This document shows, in pieces, positions 33,307 through 45,945 of a DNA stretch of 64,000 nt. Position numbers and translations under genes: made by a program. This DNA is from Castanea sativa (Eukaryota > Streptophyta > Magnoliopsida > Fagales > Fagaceae): assembly GCF_040712315.1 (NCBI RefSeq), contig NC_134021.1, positions 33,166,001-33,230,000 of the forward strand, read 5' to 3'. Position 1 is the first letter of the stretch. Every line of letters begins with the position of its first letter. Under the pieces are notes generated by a model. That model did not search any database. It was not told the DNA's origin and saw only the letters and a program-made list of their open reading frames with translations.

Positions 33307-34018
33307 GTTAAGAGTTTTGTAACTCAACTGGTTGATACATAATAATGCTTTCAAAACATCTAAAATTAAATCCCTCATTCTCCCATTGTAACTATTAAAT
33401 TGAAAAATATATAAATAAAAAAACCCTCGATGCATGTCAGCATCTATTTGCTAGACATTAGCCTCTTTCCACCCCATATGTGAAGGTTTTTCTACCTTTC
33501 TTATGGGTTTTTTTTGTTGTCCCCTATGTAGATCCCAAGTTGACCTTGTAGGGCTGTCTTCCGTGTTGGTGACAATCATGCTGCCCTCAAAAACCCAATG
33601 TAAATTGGGTGACCCTCAAAAACCCTTTTGGGGTGGATCGGTCCAGATCTAGCTTGAACAAGTTCAAATCTAAGCTACATTGTACCAAAATGTTTGGATC
33701 TCAAGGTTGGAGTTTTGGCACTGGATGGGTTCCTCCTCATTGCTACTGAGCATCTGCGTTTTCACAGTAGGAGGCTCTTTCTTTTAATAATGTGAAGTCC
33801 TTAATCAAAATTTACATGAAAATAACAGGTGAATAAAAAATAAAAAATATCTTAAATTGTAATTATCAAATTATCTAAAAGAAAAAGAAAAGAAATTTTT
33901 CTTAAGTTTAAATTGTCAAGTCACGAGTTCTTGTAATAAAAATGGTAAAATGTGTACTTGTAAGCCCTTTATGTCAAGCTAATAAATACATTGAAATTTA
34001 AGTGAGAAATTTATGAAG
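32401..34018. other. intergenic stretch with (CT)n and a SINE relic
   Basis: Contains a (CT)n tract at 33265-33302 and, directly after it, a SINE-family-2-like fragment (about 33305-33425; GTAACTCAACTGGTTGAT is the A-box part). Between 33440 and 33790 there is less AT-rich sequence of unknown origin with a repeated CCTCAAAAACCC phrase. No gene recognised. Confidence 0.45.
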
Positions 34019-34030
34019 TGAATATAACTA

Positions 34031-37000
34031 TTTTTTTTTTGATGGGAAACTACAGAAAAACTTTATTCATGACTTGGCAAAGAAATTACATCATGGATCA
34101 AAGCTTGCTCAATGAAGCAAGGATTTTGTTCAATCCAAACCGTGAAGTTAGCAATGCTAGAGGCATGCTTTGCTAAAATGTGTGCAGGAATATTTCCTTG
34201 TCTCCTAGTGTGAGAAAACTGGACACTTCTAAACTCCCGTACGATGTCTAGAATACCCTCTATAATGGATGCTACAGACTGGGGTGGAGGGGACAGTTCA
34301 CATAAAGCTCTGAAAATAATCATCGAGTCACCTTCTATTATAATATCTTGAACTCCCACGTCTCTTGCAAAAATTATTCCTGCCTTAAACGCCTTTGCTT
34401 CAGCCTTGAGCGCACCAAGTGGTGCATGGAGTTTCTTGGACATTGCAGCTTCCAATCTTACCCTGTCATCTCGAATAGTCACACCCACCCCAGTAGCTTT
34501 TTGATTTGAAAAAACCGCACCATCTACGTTCACTTTAAAACTATTCGATGAAGGTGGACGCCAACCCTGCCTCTCGTCACTCTGTAGGACCTGGACTTCA
34601 ATATCCTCCATTGCTGCATTGTATTCTTCAATGTACTGGGTTGCCTAGTTCATAATAGTCTTTCCTAATTTCCTTGCACCGCCCAGTTTGACCTCGTTTT
34701 TGTTGTGCCATAGTGCCCAAGCTATTGTCACGAACTGCAATACCTTGTCCAACTCCACCTGATCCTCCATCAGTATCAACCACATCAAGTCGTGGAAATT
34801 TTGGCAGCATGTAGACCGTTCTAAAATTACCAACTTTGAGCACTCCCACACACCTCTTGCTTTTGGGCATGTCCAAAGGACATGTTGGATAGATTCAACC
34901 TCCTTTCTACACTCATCACAGTAAGCATCCTGAAACACTCTTCTCTTTGCAAGATTTAACTTTGTTGGCAGCATATCCCTACATGCTCGCCAAGTGAAGT
35001 GTCTCACTTTATGGGGAAGGGGAAGACTCCATATCATATTCCAGAACCGGCGTTGTAAACTTCCATCTGAAGAACCACCCATATTAGCTTTCCGGGCCAT
35101 TCGCAATGCTACTGTGTACGCGCTTTTTATAGTAAAAATACCATTTGACGATTCAGCCTATATTTGCTTGTCCACAGGTAATTTGGAACTTATTGGGATA
35201 CTTTTTATAATATCAACTTCGAAAGGCAAAAACAGGGCATCGAGGATCTCAGGCTTCTAGCATGCATTGTTCGGATTAATGAGTTCACTGACTCTCATAT
35301 CAGCATCCAAGAATAGTCTAGGAGACATCACTCTGTGCGTGGATGCTGTGGGTAACCATTTATCTCCCCACACCCGTATATGCTCACCATTTCCCACCCT
35401 CCACCGTAGACCCTCCTTGACAATATTTTGAGTAGACAGAAGGCTACGCCAAGTATAAGATAAGTTATTTCCAAGCGTTGCGTTTTTGAAATCACACCGG
35501 GGAAAGTACTTGGCCTTGAGCACTCGAAACACCAAGGAATTTTGTCCAGTTTGAAGCCGCCACCCTTGTTTTGCTAACAGAGCCAAGTTGAATTGCTTGA
35601 GCTGTTTAAAACCCAAGCCTCCATTAGATTTTGGTGCACACATCTTCTTCCAATTAAGCCATGCTATCTTTCATTCTTCTTTCTTCTGCCCCTACCATAA
35701 ATTCTGAACCATATTCGTTAATTCTTCGCAAAAGAGAGTCAGGGAGCTTAAAACAGCTCATAGTGTACGTAGGAATGGATTGGGCAACAACTTTTAATAA
35801 TATTTCCTTCCCTGCTTTGGATAGCATTTTCTCTTTCCATCCTGCCAATTTCTTGCCCATTTTCTCCTTTATATCATTAAAAGTATTCTTCTTTCCCCTT
35901 CCCACAAGAGATGGTAGTCCAAGGTACTTCTCATGCTGCTTTATCACCTGTGCCCCAAACCTACTCTTAATCTCCTCTTGCACGTCCCTTGATGTGTTGG
36001 AACTGAAGAACAAAGATGCTTTTGCTCTATTCAACTGTTGACTTGAAGCTTGCTCATAAACTTGTAAAATTCTCCGCAAAGACTCATATTTAGCAATAGC
36101 TGCCTTGCAGAAAATCAAGCTATTATCAACAAAGAAAAAATGGGAAAGCTTTGGCCCTCCACGACAAACTGCAATACCATCTAGTTGACCCCTTCCCACC
36201 GCCTGTTGAATAAGAGTAGAAAGTTCCTTTGCACACAACAAAAAAAGGTAAGGTGATAAAGGGTCTCCTTGGTGGTTTCCCCTTGAGGGTGTAATATGAC
36301 CTGTGGGCTTTCCATTTATTTTTATGGAATATGTGACAGATGAGACACAAAGCATGATTAAGCTTCTCCATTTTGAGTCAAACCCCAATCTGTCCATAAT
36401 TTTATCCAAACGCCTCCACTCCACCCTATCGTACGCTTTACTCATATCAAGTTTCAGAGCCATCTCACCAACTTTCCCTCCTTTCTTCATACTAATATGG
36501 TGCATAGTCTCAAAATCCAACAAAACATTGTCAGTTATGGGTCTACCATGCACAAAGACACTTTGCCTGTCACTAATAATGGAAGGTAATATCTTTTTCA
36601 ACCTATTTGCTATAGCTTTTGATGCAATTTTGTAAACTACATTGCATAGGCTAATAGGTTTAAAATCAGTAATTTTTTTTAGGCTCTTGTATTTTAGGAA
36701 TAAGCACAATATGAGTATCATTGAAATTGGGAGGAACAATATGCAGGTTAAGAAAGTCTAATACCATCTTTGTGACTACTTCTCCACATGTAAGCCAAAA
36801 GTGTTGGAAGAAAAGTGGAGGCATGCCATCAAGACCCGGGGCCTTTAAGGGATATATTTGCTTTAGAGCACGTCTACACTCATCTGTAGTAAAATCACCT
36901 ACCAACACGTGGTTCATGGCTACACTCACTTTTGGCTGAACTGCTTGGATCAATTCTGTGAAGTCAGACAGGTTGCTTGAAGTAAACAAAGCCTCATAAT

Positions 37001-37191
37001 ACTCCAGTGCTATTTCCTCAACCCTTTTTTCATCTGTTTGCCATACGTCCTCTACATCCAACAGTCCTTCTATGAGATTCTTCCTTTGTCTGGTTGAAGC
37101 TTTAGCATGGAAAAAGGAAGTATTCCTATCTCCCATTTGAAACCAATTCAATCTAGATCTTTGCCGCCACATGGAATCCTCCTTTCCCATT
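34031..37191 (-). mobile_element. 5'-truncated L1-type LINE with RNase H
   Basis: The 3' end is the T run at 34031-34041 (poly(A) on the minus strand). A perfect 12-bp target duplication TGAATATAACTA lies at 34019-34030 and 37192-37203. Reading the minus strand, broken frames give the reverse-transcriptase start (37190-36666; WFQMGDRNTSFFHAKAS, LKAPGLDGMPPLFFQHFW), the palm (36739-35654; NVVYKIASKAIANRLK, GNHQGDPLSPYLFLL) and the thumb region (35643-35257). The zinc-binding block follows (35106-34645; KVRHFTWRACRDMLPTKLNL), then a C-terminal RNase H domain (34611-34063; VNVDGAVF, AEAKAFKAGI, EGDSMII, SHTRRQGNIPAHILAKHA). The catalytic FADD is replaced by FVDN. The endonuclease domain is absent because of 5' truncation. 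Confidence 0.92.
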
Positions 37192-37249
37192 TGAATATAA
37201 CTAATTTAGTTACAATATTAGCCTGCTATACATGGTGAAGGGGTAATTA

Positions 37250-37320
37250 TTAGGTACTCTCGGAGTACTATAAATGCGTACTCCCTCCCTTCATGTGAGA
37301 GGGAGGAGTACGCATTTAAA
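37250..37320. repeat. hairpin / small MITE fragment
   Basis: The arms AAATGCGTACTCCCTCCC (37272-37289) and GAGGGAGGAGTACGCATTT (37299-37317) can pair with one bulge around a loop of about 9 bases. A second short palindrome, GTACTCTCGGAGTAC, lies at 37254-37268. This looks like a small inverted-repeat element just outside the LINE. Confidence 0.6.
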
Positions 37321-37717
37321 GAAATAGATTTATTTCGATATTTTAGTGATTGTTGACACATCAATTTATAAACCCTAAAATCAATATATCACTATTTTTT
37401 TCCCTTTGTTATTCTATCATAATGTATATTTTATACTATTATTTAAGGGGCTTCCCATGTTTGGATTCCTCATTTTTTCAGTTCAAAAATGCTCCTATAC
37501 CCTTATGTTTAAATAGAGATAAAACTAAAGGACAATCTGGTAAAAATGCAACTCTCACTTCCACTAAAATATTGCCTAAAAAATAGGATCATTTTCCTAT
37601 TAATTTTCAAATTACTTTATCCACTTATAAATTATATTTTCAAAATAAAAATTATATATATATAAAATAAAAAAACACAGTTTTTTTCTACAAAATAAGA
37701 CCACTAAAAAAAAAAAG

Positions 37718-37905
37718 AGGTGCTACGTCCACAACATTTTTACAACATTTTCAAAACAAATCATAGGTGATTAGTTGTTATTGGTTCAAAATTGAACCTA
37801 ACACTAAGATTATCTTTTTGCCCCAACAATAACAACCAGTAACAACCTGCCACTTAGGATTTGTTGTGAAAATGTTGTGGACATATTATTTCTCAAAAAA
37901 AAAAA
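37718..37905. mobile_element. MITE with GTCCACAACATTTT ends
   Basis: The left end reads TACGTCCACAACATTTTTAC and the right end, reversed, ATGTCCACAACATTTTCACA. The inner parts also pair (AATCATAGGTGATTAGTTG against AATCCTAAGTGGCAGGTTG reversed). At about 190 bp it has a hairpin-forming, non-coding body, typical of a MITE. Confidence 0.75.
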
Positions 37906-38374
37906 AAACTCATTGCATGTGCTTTGCGCGTGTGATGAATTAGTTTAATTTAATGATCCTTTCTGTTGCCATATATTCATCAACATATAGATTTGAAGTT
38001 CTTAGAGATAGACATAAAAATAAGGTAGTAGGTTTTGCTTAAAAAAGGGGGGTAAGCATACGAATAATGTTAACGATGGCGAAGGCAATAGAACTTACTA
38101 TGAAAATTTAAAATGCAGACTTAAGCTAGGCTCTCATAGCCAGCAGCATATATATAATCATCACAATTCAAAACGTAGTTACACTATGGCACAAAATAGC
38201 TCTCACAGCCCTTCAATTATAAGCTGAGGTCATGGACATTGGGTATAATATATGTGCAATAGATTCCTTAATGAATTTTACAATCTAAATCTCATTCAAT
38301 TTGAACAATTGCTACTTATACCCACCATCAACATTCTCAACAAAGAGGATTTAAGCATCACTATGTTACGTTCT
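37906..38374. other. intergenic stretch
   Basis: No gene or repeat recognised between the MITE and the LTR retrotransposon. Confidence 0.5.
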
Positions 38375-38379
38375 ATTTC

Positions 38380-39223
38380 TGTTAATTCGTTTAGACCCAT
38401 GTATACTTAGATTGTTTAACCTAATTAATTAACCAAGTTGTTACTTAGGTTTATTATTCAAATCTAGGTTAAACACATACAATAATATCACTAAATGCGG
38501 AAAAGTAAAGAAGATAGTGATATGATGACCCAGAAAAATCAATGAAACCAACAGTTTTAAGGTGAAAAACCAGGGGAGGATTTAACTTAAATTATCCTCA
38601 AGACAACAAATTCACTATGATAGAATGGAAGTTTTACAATAGATTTTTTCCTAATCTAAAGCTACCTCTTGTAGTACTTACTCAAGTGACCACATGCAGC
38701 TCCGAATCCACAGACTCTTCTATCTAAATTTGCTAAATACAAACACCCACGTTTCTAACTTTGAGATCGCACTCAAGACTTTAAATTATCAGCTATGTAT
38801 GATCTTGTGTGCGGCAACTTATCTCCACCAGTTCTTGTATATGGATCTTCTTTCCCATAGAGGCTTGTTGAGTTAGAAAGCTATAACAACCTCACAAATC
38901 TCACAGGAGTAACTCACAAGACTTCCAAGAATTATCGAAATGTATTTAGGGTTTGCCTTTTATACTAGGTAGTGTTGGACACAAACCCTAAACAATTTCG
39001 CGGGCTTTGGACCTTAATAAAATTCTACAAAATATGATCTTTAATCAGTTGAGCCTTGCAGATTCTGAATTCTTTTTTCTGCAGCTTGATTGTTCTTGAA
39101 TCTTGACTTGAATCATCATGAACAACATCTAACACTTAAACTAGATAGGTTTTTGTTCTTGGTTTGCCAACTTACATAAAATTAGAACTTAAAAATTTAT
39201 TCCTAAATATTTAGAACCTAACA
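38380..39223 (-). repeat. 3' LTR of the copia-type element
   Basis: 844 bp, TG...CA ends, preceded in element direction by the purine tract at 39224-39235. It aligns with the other LTR over its whole length with scattered substitutions and short indels, so the insertion is not very recent. Confidence 0.92.
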
Positions 39224-39650
39224 ATCTCCCCCTTTGCAATTTGTGAAAAAACATACATAAACATGAATTGCTCAATTCAAGAACTAACCCAATACATGTT
39301 ATTTCCCTACTAAAATTCAATCAAAATCTACTATCTATAAGTTGCAAGAATAGGCAGCAGCATGATGAAAGAATTAACTTGTAAATTCCTAAAATACTAG
39401 AAAAAACCATAAATGCATGTGTGGAAAATACAGTATAAAATATAATTTAAACTTAATTTCACAAAGCAAACTAAACAAAAAATTTCCAAGAGAATAATCA
39501 TTGTATCAATAAGAATAATCATAGTTTGTGAAACAAGTACATAACCAAAAAAAAAAAGGAAAAAAAAGAAAAACAGAAACAACTCCCCCTAAATACAAAA
39601 GTTGCTCTCCCCTTAAGTACAAGAGTTCACACATCTACTCTCCCTTTTTG

Positions 39651-40740
39651 TTACGCATTGCCAAAGGCATCCATCAAGAATCCGAGAGTGGAGAAGGTGG
39701 TACATGCAGCAAATTCAGCTCTCAAGGCAGCTACATCTAATATAAGGTCATCTAATAACTGTCCATGAGCTACCTGAGTCATCATAAGTGTCTTCATCAT
39801 TTCACTGAGAGAAGGAGGGGATCTAGAAGGACCAGCAACATCAGCATCCAAATTAGCATCAGCATTAAACTCATCATCATCATTAGGAATAGTAGCTGTG
39901 GGGTCAATAGGTACATCCTTAGCTGTAGACTCTACTCTCATTCTCTTTGTTGTACTAGCACTTGGTTCAATAGTTTTCTTCTATGCAAAACGCTATTTGA
40001 GGAAGGTCGCTCCTATAGGTACAGTGAGATGGACCAACTCTAGGGAAAGAAAACACTCTAACTCTAAGTAGTCTAAGATCCTATAGATAAAGACTAGAAA
40101 GAATAGACGTTTCCTAGATTTGTTCCTATGTACCTCAATGATGGTTTGAATATAGAGAGATGGAAATCAAATGGAACCATCGCTGATGAGAGCATACAAA
40201 AAGATACACTTATCTATAGGAATGGCATGCACATGAGAAATAGGAAAGATGTTATGACATGCTATCCTAAACAACAAAGAGTTAACCTCAGTTAACTCAC
40301 AAGAATGGAATCTAGGACAGTTCTTCTACAGAGAAGAGACATGACATCATCCATGGAATGAGACTCAGTGTATGGGTAAGTAGGTCTCTGAACAAGAGGC
40401 ACTGAAAGAGCTTCAAATACTATCTATTTATTAATCTGAAATTCTGCACCTCGAAGCCAAGTAGTGACCATCAGATGAAGTAGAATGCGTAGATAGATTC
40501 GAGTAGAATTTTCTAATCAAGGCATTTAGAGCGGGCATAAGATCGGAACACACAAAGGTAACTAGCTCCTAGACTCTAGATTGTGTTTGACCTAGACTCA
40601 TCTAGGTTAATCTTCCTTTCACTTCAGATAGACTTCTACTTAACTAATGTCTCAAACTTTTGAGCATTTTGGAGAGTACAAAACCTAATTTGATCAAAAT
40701 CCTCGTCAGCTTTAGAAGTTGACCCTACAACTCTTTTGGC
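39651..40740 (-). pseudogene. second ORF relic near the 3' LTR (putative plant transposon protein type)
   Basis: On the minus strand a decayed protein can be read from about 40740 (DEDFDQIRFCTLQNAQKFETL) through several stop-broken blocks. It ends in an open stretch at 39941-39651 with PPSLSEMMKTLMMTQVAHGQ and LDDLILDVAALRAEFA. This pattern is known to me from plant retroelement ORFs labelled 'putative plant transposon protein'. It occupies the place between pol and the 3' LTR where Sirevirus-like copia elements may carry an extra ORF. Function unknown. Confidence 0.55.
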
Positions 40741-42984
40741 TTTTGTTTTGATGTTTCTAGATTTCTAAAGGGCAATTTCTAAGATCTAAAGAGAGAGGAA
40801 AACAAAACAAAAACACAAAATCAAGGGCAAACTGCATTAGAAAGAGAGATGAACAAGATATATATGCAATCTTTAAAATCTGCATGATGCATGAAGCATA
40901 GAGTCAAATGATGCATGAACTAATGCATTGAGGTGTTCAAATTTTCACAATTTTGAAAAATTAACTCAGAAAATCAAGTTTAATGAAAAATCCCCAATTT
41001 ATGAAGAACATAAACCCTAATTTTTAAAAAACACACAAATTGTCAAATTAATTATCACAACGAGTTTAAAACATGTTGTAATTAAACAATTAATCAATAG
41101 CAATGGTCAATTTTACCCAATTTTACTCAATTGAACTAAATCCCTAAATTTCTCAAGAACACATGAACCCTAATTTCAAATTTTTTTCACAATCCATGAA
41201 AAAATTCAAATTAAAGCAGAGGAATCATGTATACATCATATATAGACAAAAACCCAATGATCATTTTAAAGCAAAACACTCAAAAATTTTTAAAAAAACC
41301 CCCCCAAAATTTCTCAAGTTTGAAAATTTCATAAATTTGAATAATCTATGCATGAAATGTATGTAATTTGATCAAAAAGAAAGGATAAAAGAGTCATACC
41401 TAATGTGTAGAAGAAAACCCATGAAGTTTTGACTTGAAAAAGACAAAAGAAGAAGAAGAAAGAATTGTTCTAAGAAGGGATTGAGAGAAATGGAAGAAAA
41501 GAAAAGAATAGGACAAAAACTTATTTGTCAAACCCTTAAAAATTTGAAATTTCCGATTTTCAATCGGTCAAGAGGAATCAAATAGCAATCGAAAGGGTGT
41601 TTTAAAAATTTTCAATTGATTGAAGAGCAATTGAATAGGAATCGAGAGAGACAGAGACTTTTGGCTTAAAAACTGAACATTTTCGATTGGTCTAGAATTA
41701 ACTTCAATCAATCGAACTAGTGAAAAAATTTTGAGATTTGAAAAACGTAAAATTTTTGCAGGAAACAACTGAAAACCAATTTTTATGATATGTAATGCAC
41801 ATGAACACTTCCAGAAGTCTCCATAAGCATTTTTTTCTCAAATTTTCCCAAAAGAGGCAAATCTCAATTGATTTAAAAACTTTAAAAACTCTTTTCTTCA
41901 AATTCAACTCTAACCAAAGAAAAAGTATTAAACATCACATTATGAGTAACTAGAGATGGCCAGATTAGTCAACGCACAGTCATATGTATAGAATTTAGCA
42001 TTGATTTGCATATAGTGTGTAACTAGGACGTGTACAAAGTACAAAAAAAGGAGATATGTAGATAGTAATTAAACAAAGTTTCTACATCATCAATCACATT
42101 GGTTTGAAAGTGACTATGACCTAAAGAGTTACATCATATAACTCTCACATCTCCTAGAAAACATGCTTGCAATCATATAAAAACATTTTGACTCATTTTG
42201 CCTTTTCCTTTTCTTTTAATTCTTTTTTCTTTTGAGCACAATTAAAGAACTCATGCGTAGGCATATAGAAGATAGAAAAGAAATACCCTTGTTACACATT
42301 TTTTTAATAACACCTTGTTTTATCTTGCTATGCAAGTGCTGCACCTTACCGATCATGACTTTTATGATTTGCATATAGGTGTTCATGATTGACGAGTAAC
42401 AATGGTGAGATGATTATATATGCCTTTCTCCTAGGATTTTTTAGTCCTTACGATGAAAAATATGTGACATCAAAATCAACACTGTTTGTTCAAAGTCTAT
42501 AAACAACTCACACAATTAAGCACTACATAGTACAAACTAGCAAAGTGCAAAAAGTAGCTCATCAAAGCTAAGTAAGGTACACAAACATGAAATATAAATT
42601 TCATTGATCAACCTTAATTACACACTTAGTGGTGTGCAATACAAAATTTATTATTTTCTATTTTTTAATTAAAAAAAAAAAACTTAAAGACATCCTAAAC
42701 AACCCTAGAATGAAATGCAGAATATAAAATCCTAAATAAAAACATTTTGTCCAAAGGATCGAGAGTTCAAGCATGAGGACCATGTCAAATAGACTTATTT
42801 ATGTTGAGTCTTTTGCATCCACACTTTCTTAGATGGAGACCTGAAGTTGGAGTTTTTACACACACGAGATTGTTGACCTACTCCAGTATTGGAATAGAGG
42901 CTGAGAGCTTTTACCAATTCATGAATAATTGTCATGAAATATTGTGCTTCTGGCACAAACACTGTTGGTTTAGTTGCTAGCTTG
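40741..42984 (-). other. internal non-coding part of the copia-type element
   Basis: Very AT-rich with short broken ORFs only. No integrase (HH-CC, DDE) or reverse-transcriptase (YVDD) landmarks were found on either strand. Confidence 0.55.
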
Positions 42985-44620
42985 CAACTTAAAGCCCAAC
43001 TCCACCACAGAAGTGACAAAACCATTGAGGCTTATGCTGTTTCTTACCTACAGGATGAGTAGGTTTCTTGGGTTTGGTGTCACTTAGATCTACCCTAATT
43101 TTCCTCTTAGCTAGGACTTTTTCCTTATAAATCCTAATTTCAGGTTTAGGCATAGATACAGGAGGAATAGACTTGGTGGGAGTCACCATAGAAGACAAAC
43201 CACTCTTAAAATAGCCTAAACCAATCTTATCAGATGCAGATTTTTGAACACTAAGCATGTTATCAAGTTTAAAACTAGAAGTCCTATCAATTTGTTCTCT
43301 AGCAACAAGAAATTTAGATTCTAAACTTTTAACTTTTAACTTTTTCAATCAAGGACGTGTTCTCAATCTTAACAGCAGTTATAAGTTCATTAGCATCAAA
43401 CAATTTGGCCAAAAGATTTTTCTTTTCATGTTCAAGAGTGTCTATCTTTTTCAATCCTAGGTCAACATTCACTACATCTTTTGTTGTAATCTTGTATAGC
43501 TTGTTGTAAGCCTCTTGCAAGTTAGCATTCTCAAAGAGTTCCCCATTAGAAGGGTTCTCCTCAACAAATTCAAGTCCATCAACTACAATAGTAGTAGTGA
43601 AAGTCATGAAATTTTCTTCTTGATCACTTTCAGACTCATGACCAAATTCTTCATCATCATTAAGAGTAACAACCATAGTTTTACCCTTTAATTTCAAGTA
43701 TGTGGGACATTCAGACCTTACATGTCCATACCCTTGACAACCAAAACATTGTTGGCCTAAAGAATTGTTAGAAGATTGAACAACTTTATCATTGAATTTT
43801 TTAGAAAAGTTGTTTTTAGTTGATTCATTCTTCTTCACATTCTTAGGGTCAACACTATTTTGATTTCTTGCCCTTCTATTATTGTTTCTCAAAAAATTTT
43901 GGAAATTTTTGGCAAGGTAAGCAATCTTTGTAGATGTGATCTCATCATTAAACTCACAATCATCTATATCATCTACAGATTTCAAGGCCATAAATTTTGA
44001 CTTGTTAGTCTTGGGTAGGTCAGACTCATAAGATTGAAGGGATCCTACAAGTTTATCAACATGGATGATGTCCACATCCTTGCTCTCAATTATGGCAATG
44101 ACTTTGGGTCTAAAGTCTTCAATCAAAGATCTTAAGATTTTCCTGACTATCTTAGGCTGCTTATATACTTCACTTAGATTAAAAAACAGAGTTTACTATG
44201 TCATTCAGTTCGGCATAAAACTCATCAAAACTCTCATCATTTGTCATTCTAATGCTCTCAAATCTAGAAGTCAACTGTAGCAGTTTATTAATTTTTACCA
44301 TCTTGGTGCCTTCATGCACAATTTGCAGGATATTCCAAGCAGTATGGGCTATCTCCACATTAGAAATCTTTTTGAATTCTTCTATAGAAATAGCATTGAA
44401 TTTCGCATTCATAGCCTTACTATTAAAGTTAGCTGATTCCCTTTGAGCATCAGTCCATTAAGCCATAGGAGTGGCAGGTCTTTCCCAACTAGTTTCCACA
44501 GGCATCCACACCCTCTCATCCAGAGATTTCAGGAAGGCTTTCATCCTCACTTTCTAGTAGGCATAGTTATTCCCATCAAAGTGGGGAGGGATCACTAGTG
44601 AGTGACCACGTTTCATGACA
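42985..44620 (-). pseudogene. copia-type gag pseudogene
   Basis: Starts near 44620 (MKRGHSLVIPPHFDGNNYAY) and shows the UBN2/copia gag order: FDGNNYAYWK-type start, AWNILQIVHEGTKMVKINKL (about 44330-44270), SFDEFYAELNDIVNS, and KVIAIIESKDVDIIHVDKL. A single CCHC zinc knuckle follows, CFGCQGYGHVRSEC (about 43750-43709), and then an acidic DDEEFGHESESDQEENFM segment. It is broken by at least two stops (the expected Trp after NNYAY is TAG; another before WTDAQRE) and by frame changes at about 44178, 44126 and 43340. The C-terminal part (43348-42989) is Lys-rich. It would have been the capsid-like RNA-binding protein of the element. Confidence 0.85.
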
Positions 44621-44686
44621 ATAGGGGTCAAGGATCAACTGAAGGTAAAACTACCTAATTAAGAGCTAACCTGCTTTGATACCACT

Positions 44687-45544
44687 TGTTAATTTGTTTA
44701 GACCCCTGTATACTTAGATTGTTTAACCTAATTAATTAACCAAGTTGTTACTTAGGTTTATTATTCAAATCTAGGTTAAACACATACAATCATTTAGCTA
44801 AGTGTAGAGAAGTAAAGAAGACAGCAATATGATGATCTAAGAAAACCAATGAAACCAATAGTTTCAAGGTAAAAAATTTGAGGAGGATTTGACCTAAACT
44901 ATCCCCAAGACAACAAATTCACTATGATAGAATGAAGTTTTACAATAGATTTTTCCCTAAATCTAAAGATACCTCTTGTAGTATTTACTCACATGATCAC
45001 ACAAAGCTTCGAATCCATGGACTCTTCTATCTAAATTTGCTGAATACAAACACCCACATTTGTGACTTTGAGATTCCACTCAAAGTTTTAAATCATCAGC
45101 TATATATGATCTTGTATGCAACAACTTATCTCCACCAATTCTTGTATTTCTTTCTGATAGAGGCTTGTTGAGTTAGAAGATTACGGAAACCTCACAAATC
45201 TCACAAGAATAACTCACAAGACTTTCAAGAACTATTGAAACGTATTTAGGGTTTTCCTTTTATACTAGGTAGTGTTGGACACAAACCTTAAACGTTTTTG
45301 CAGGCTTTGGGCTTGAATAAAATTCTGCAGAATATGATCTTCAATCTGTCGAGCCTATCTTTCGATCAGTTGAGCCTTGCGAATTCTGAATTCTTCTTTC
45401 TGCAGTTTAACTATTCTTGAATCTTGACTTAAATCAGCATGAGCAATGTCTAAAGCTTAAACTAGACATGTTTTTGTTCTCGGTTTGCCAACTAACATAA
45501 AATTATAACCTAAACATTTATTCATAAATATTTAGGACCTAACA
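44687..45544 (-). repeat. 5' LTR of the copia-type element
   Basis: 858 bp, TG...CA ends, followed in element direction by the primer-binding site at 44684-44671. The first bases match the left LTR (TGTTAATT, GTTTAGACCC, TGTATACTTAGATTG). Confidence 0.92.
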
Positions 45545-45549
45545 ATTTC

Positions 45550-45945
45550 ATTAAAGAGACCAATTTTCTTCCCCCCTCCTCCTAATAATCTTCGCATGGC
45601 AGGATGAAGGAACTTTCAATAAAGTATGATTTTTGTGCAAGACCTCATGATCTATACCAGTCTAGCAATTATCTTAATGTTAATCAATACTTCCTGCATT
45701 TCAAATTAATATAGAGCAAGCTAGAATACACTTCAAAAATTGAATATGTATTATAAAACATCATTATTCTTAGCCTTACATAGCCGCTTGTAACTGTACA
45801 AAGAAAAAAAAAAAGTGAAATATCTTACTGCAGTACTTGCTTTCGGACTGCGAAAATAAAATATCACTGAATTTTGGATTCATGCTACCATTCTATTTAG
45901 GAGTAATCATATAAGTTAGAATTTGATAGAAAAAAATTGCAAATA
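45550..45945 (-). other. probable 3' UTR of the Sec14-like gene
   Basis: AT-rich sequence between the LTR element and the stop codon at 45948-45946. The LTR retrotransposon has landed about 400 bases downstream of the stop. Confidence 0.4.

Larger units (their letters stand above)
38380..45544 (-). mobile_element. full-length copia-type LTR retrotransposon, pol not seen
   Basis: Two similar LTRs at 38380-39223 and 44687-45544 begin TGTTAATT and end CCTAACA. The 5-bp duplication ATTTC flanks the whole (38375-38379 and 45545-45549). The primer-binding site TGGTATCAAAGCAG (44671-44684, minus strand; initiator-methionine tRNA type) lies next to the right LTR. A purine tract AAAGGGGGAGAT (39224-39235, minus strand) lies next to the left LTR. 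So the element reads right to left. It contains a broken gag (about 44620-42980) and a second broken ORF near the 3' LTR (about 40740-39651). No integrase, reverse transcriptase or RNase H motif was found in the 7.2 kb. Confidence 0.93.

Noticed and set aside
34994..36939. Plus-strand ORFs across the LINE
   Set aside because: Shadows of the minus-strand reverse-transcriptase frames.
39397..39582. Phe-rich minus-strand ORF
   Set aside because: Low-complexity T-rich leader beside the 3' LTR, no domain.
43257..43460. Plus-strand ORF in the LTR element
   Set aside because: Shadow of the minus-strand gag.
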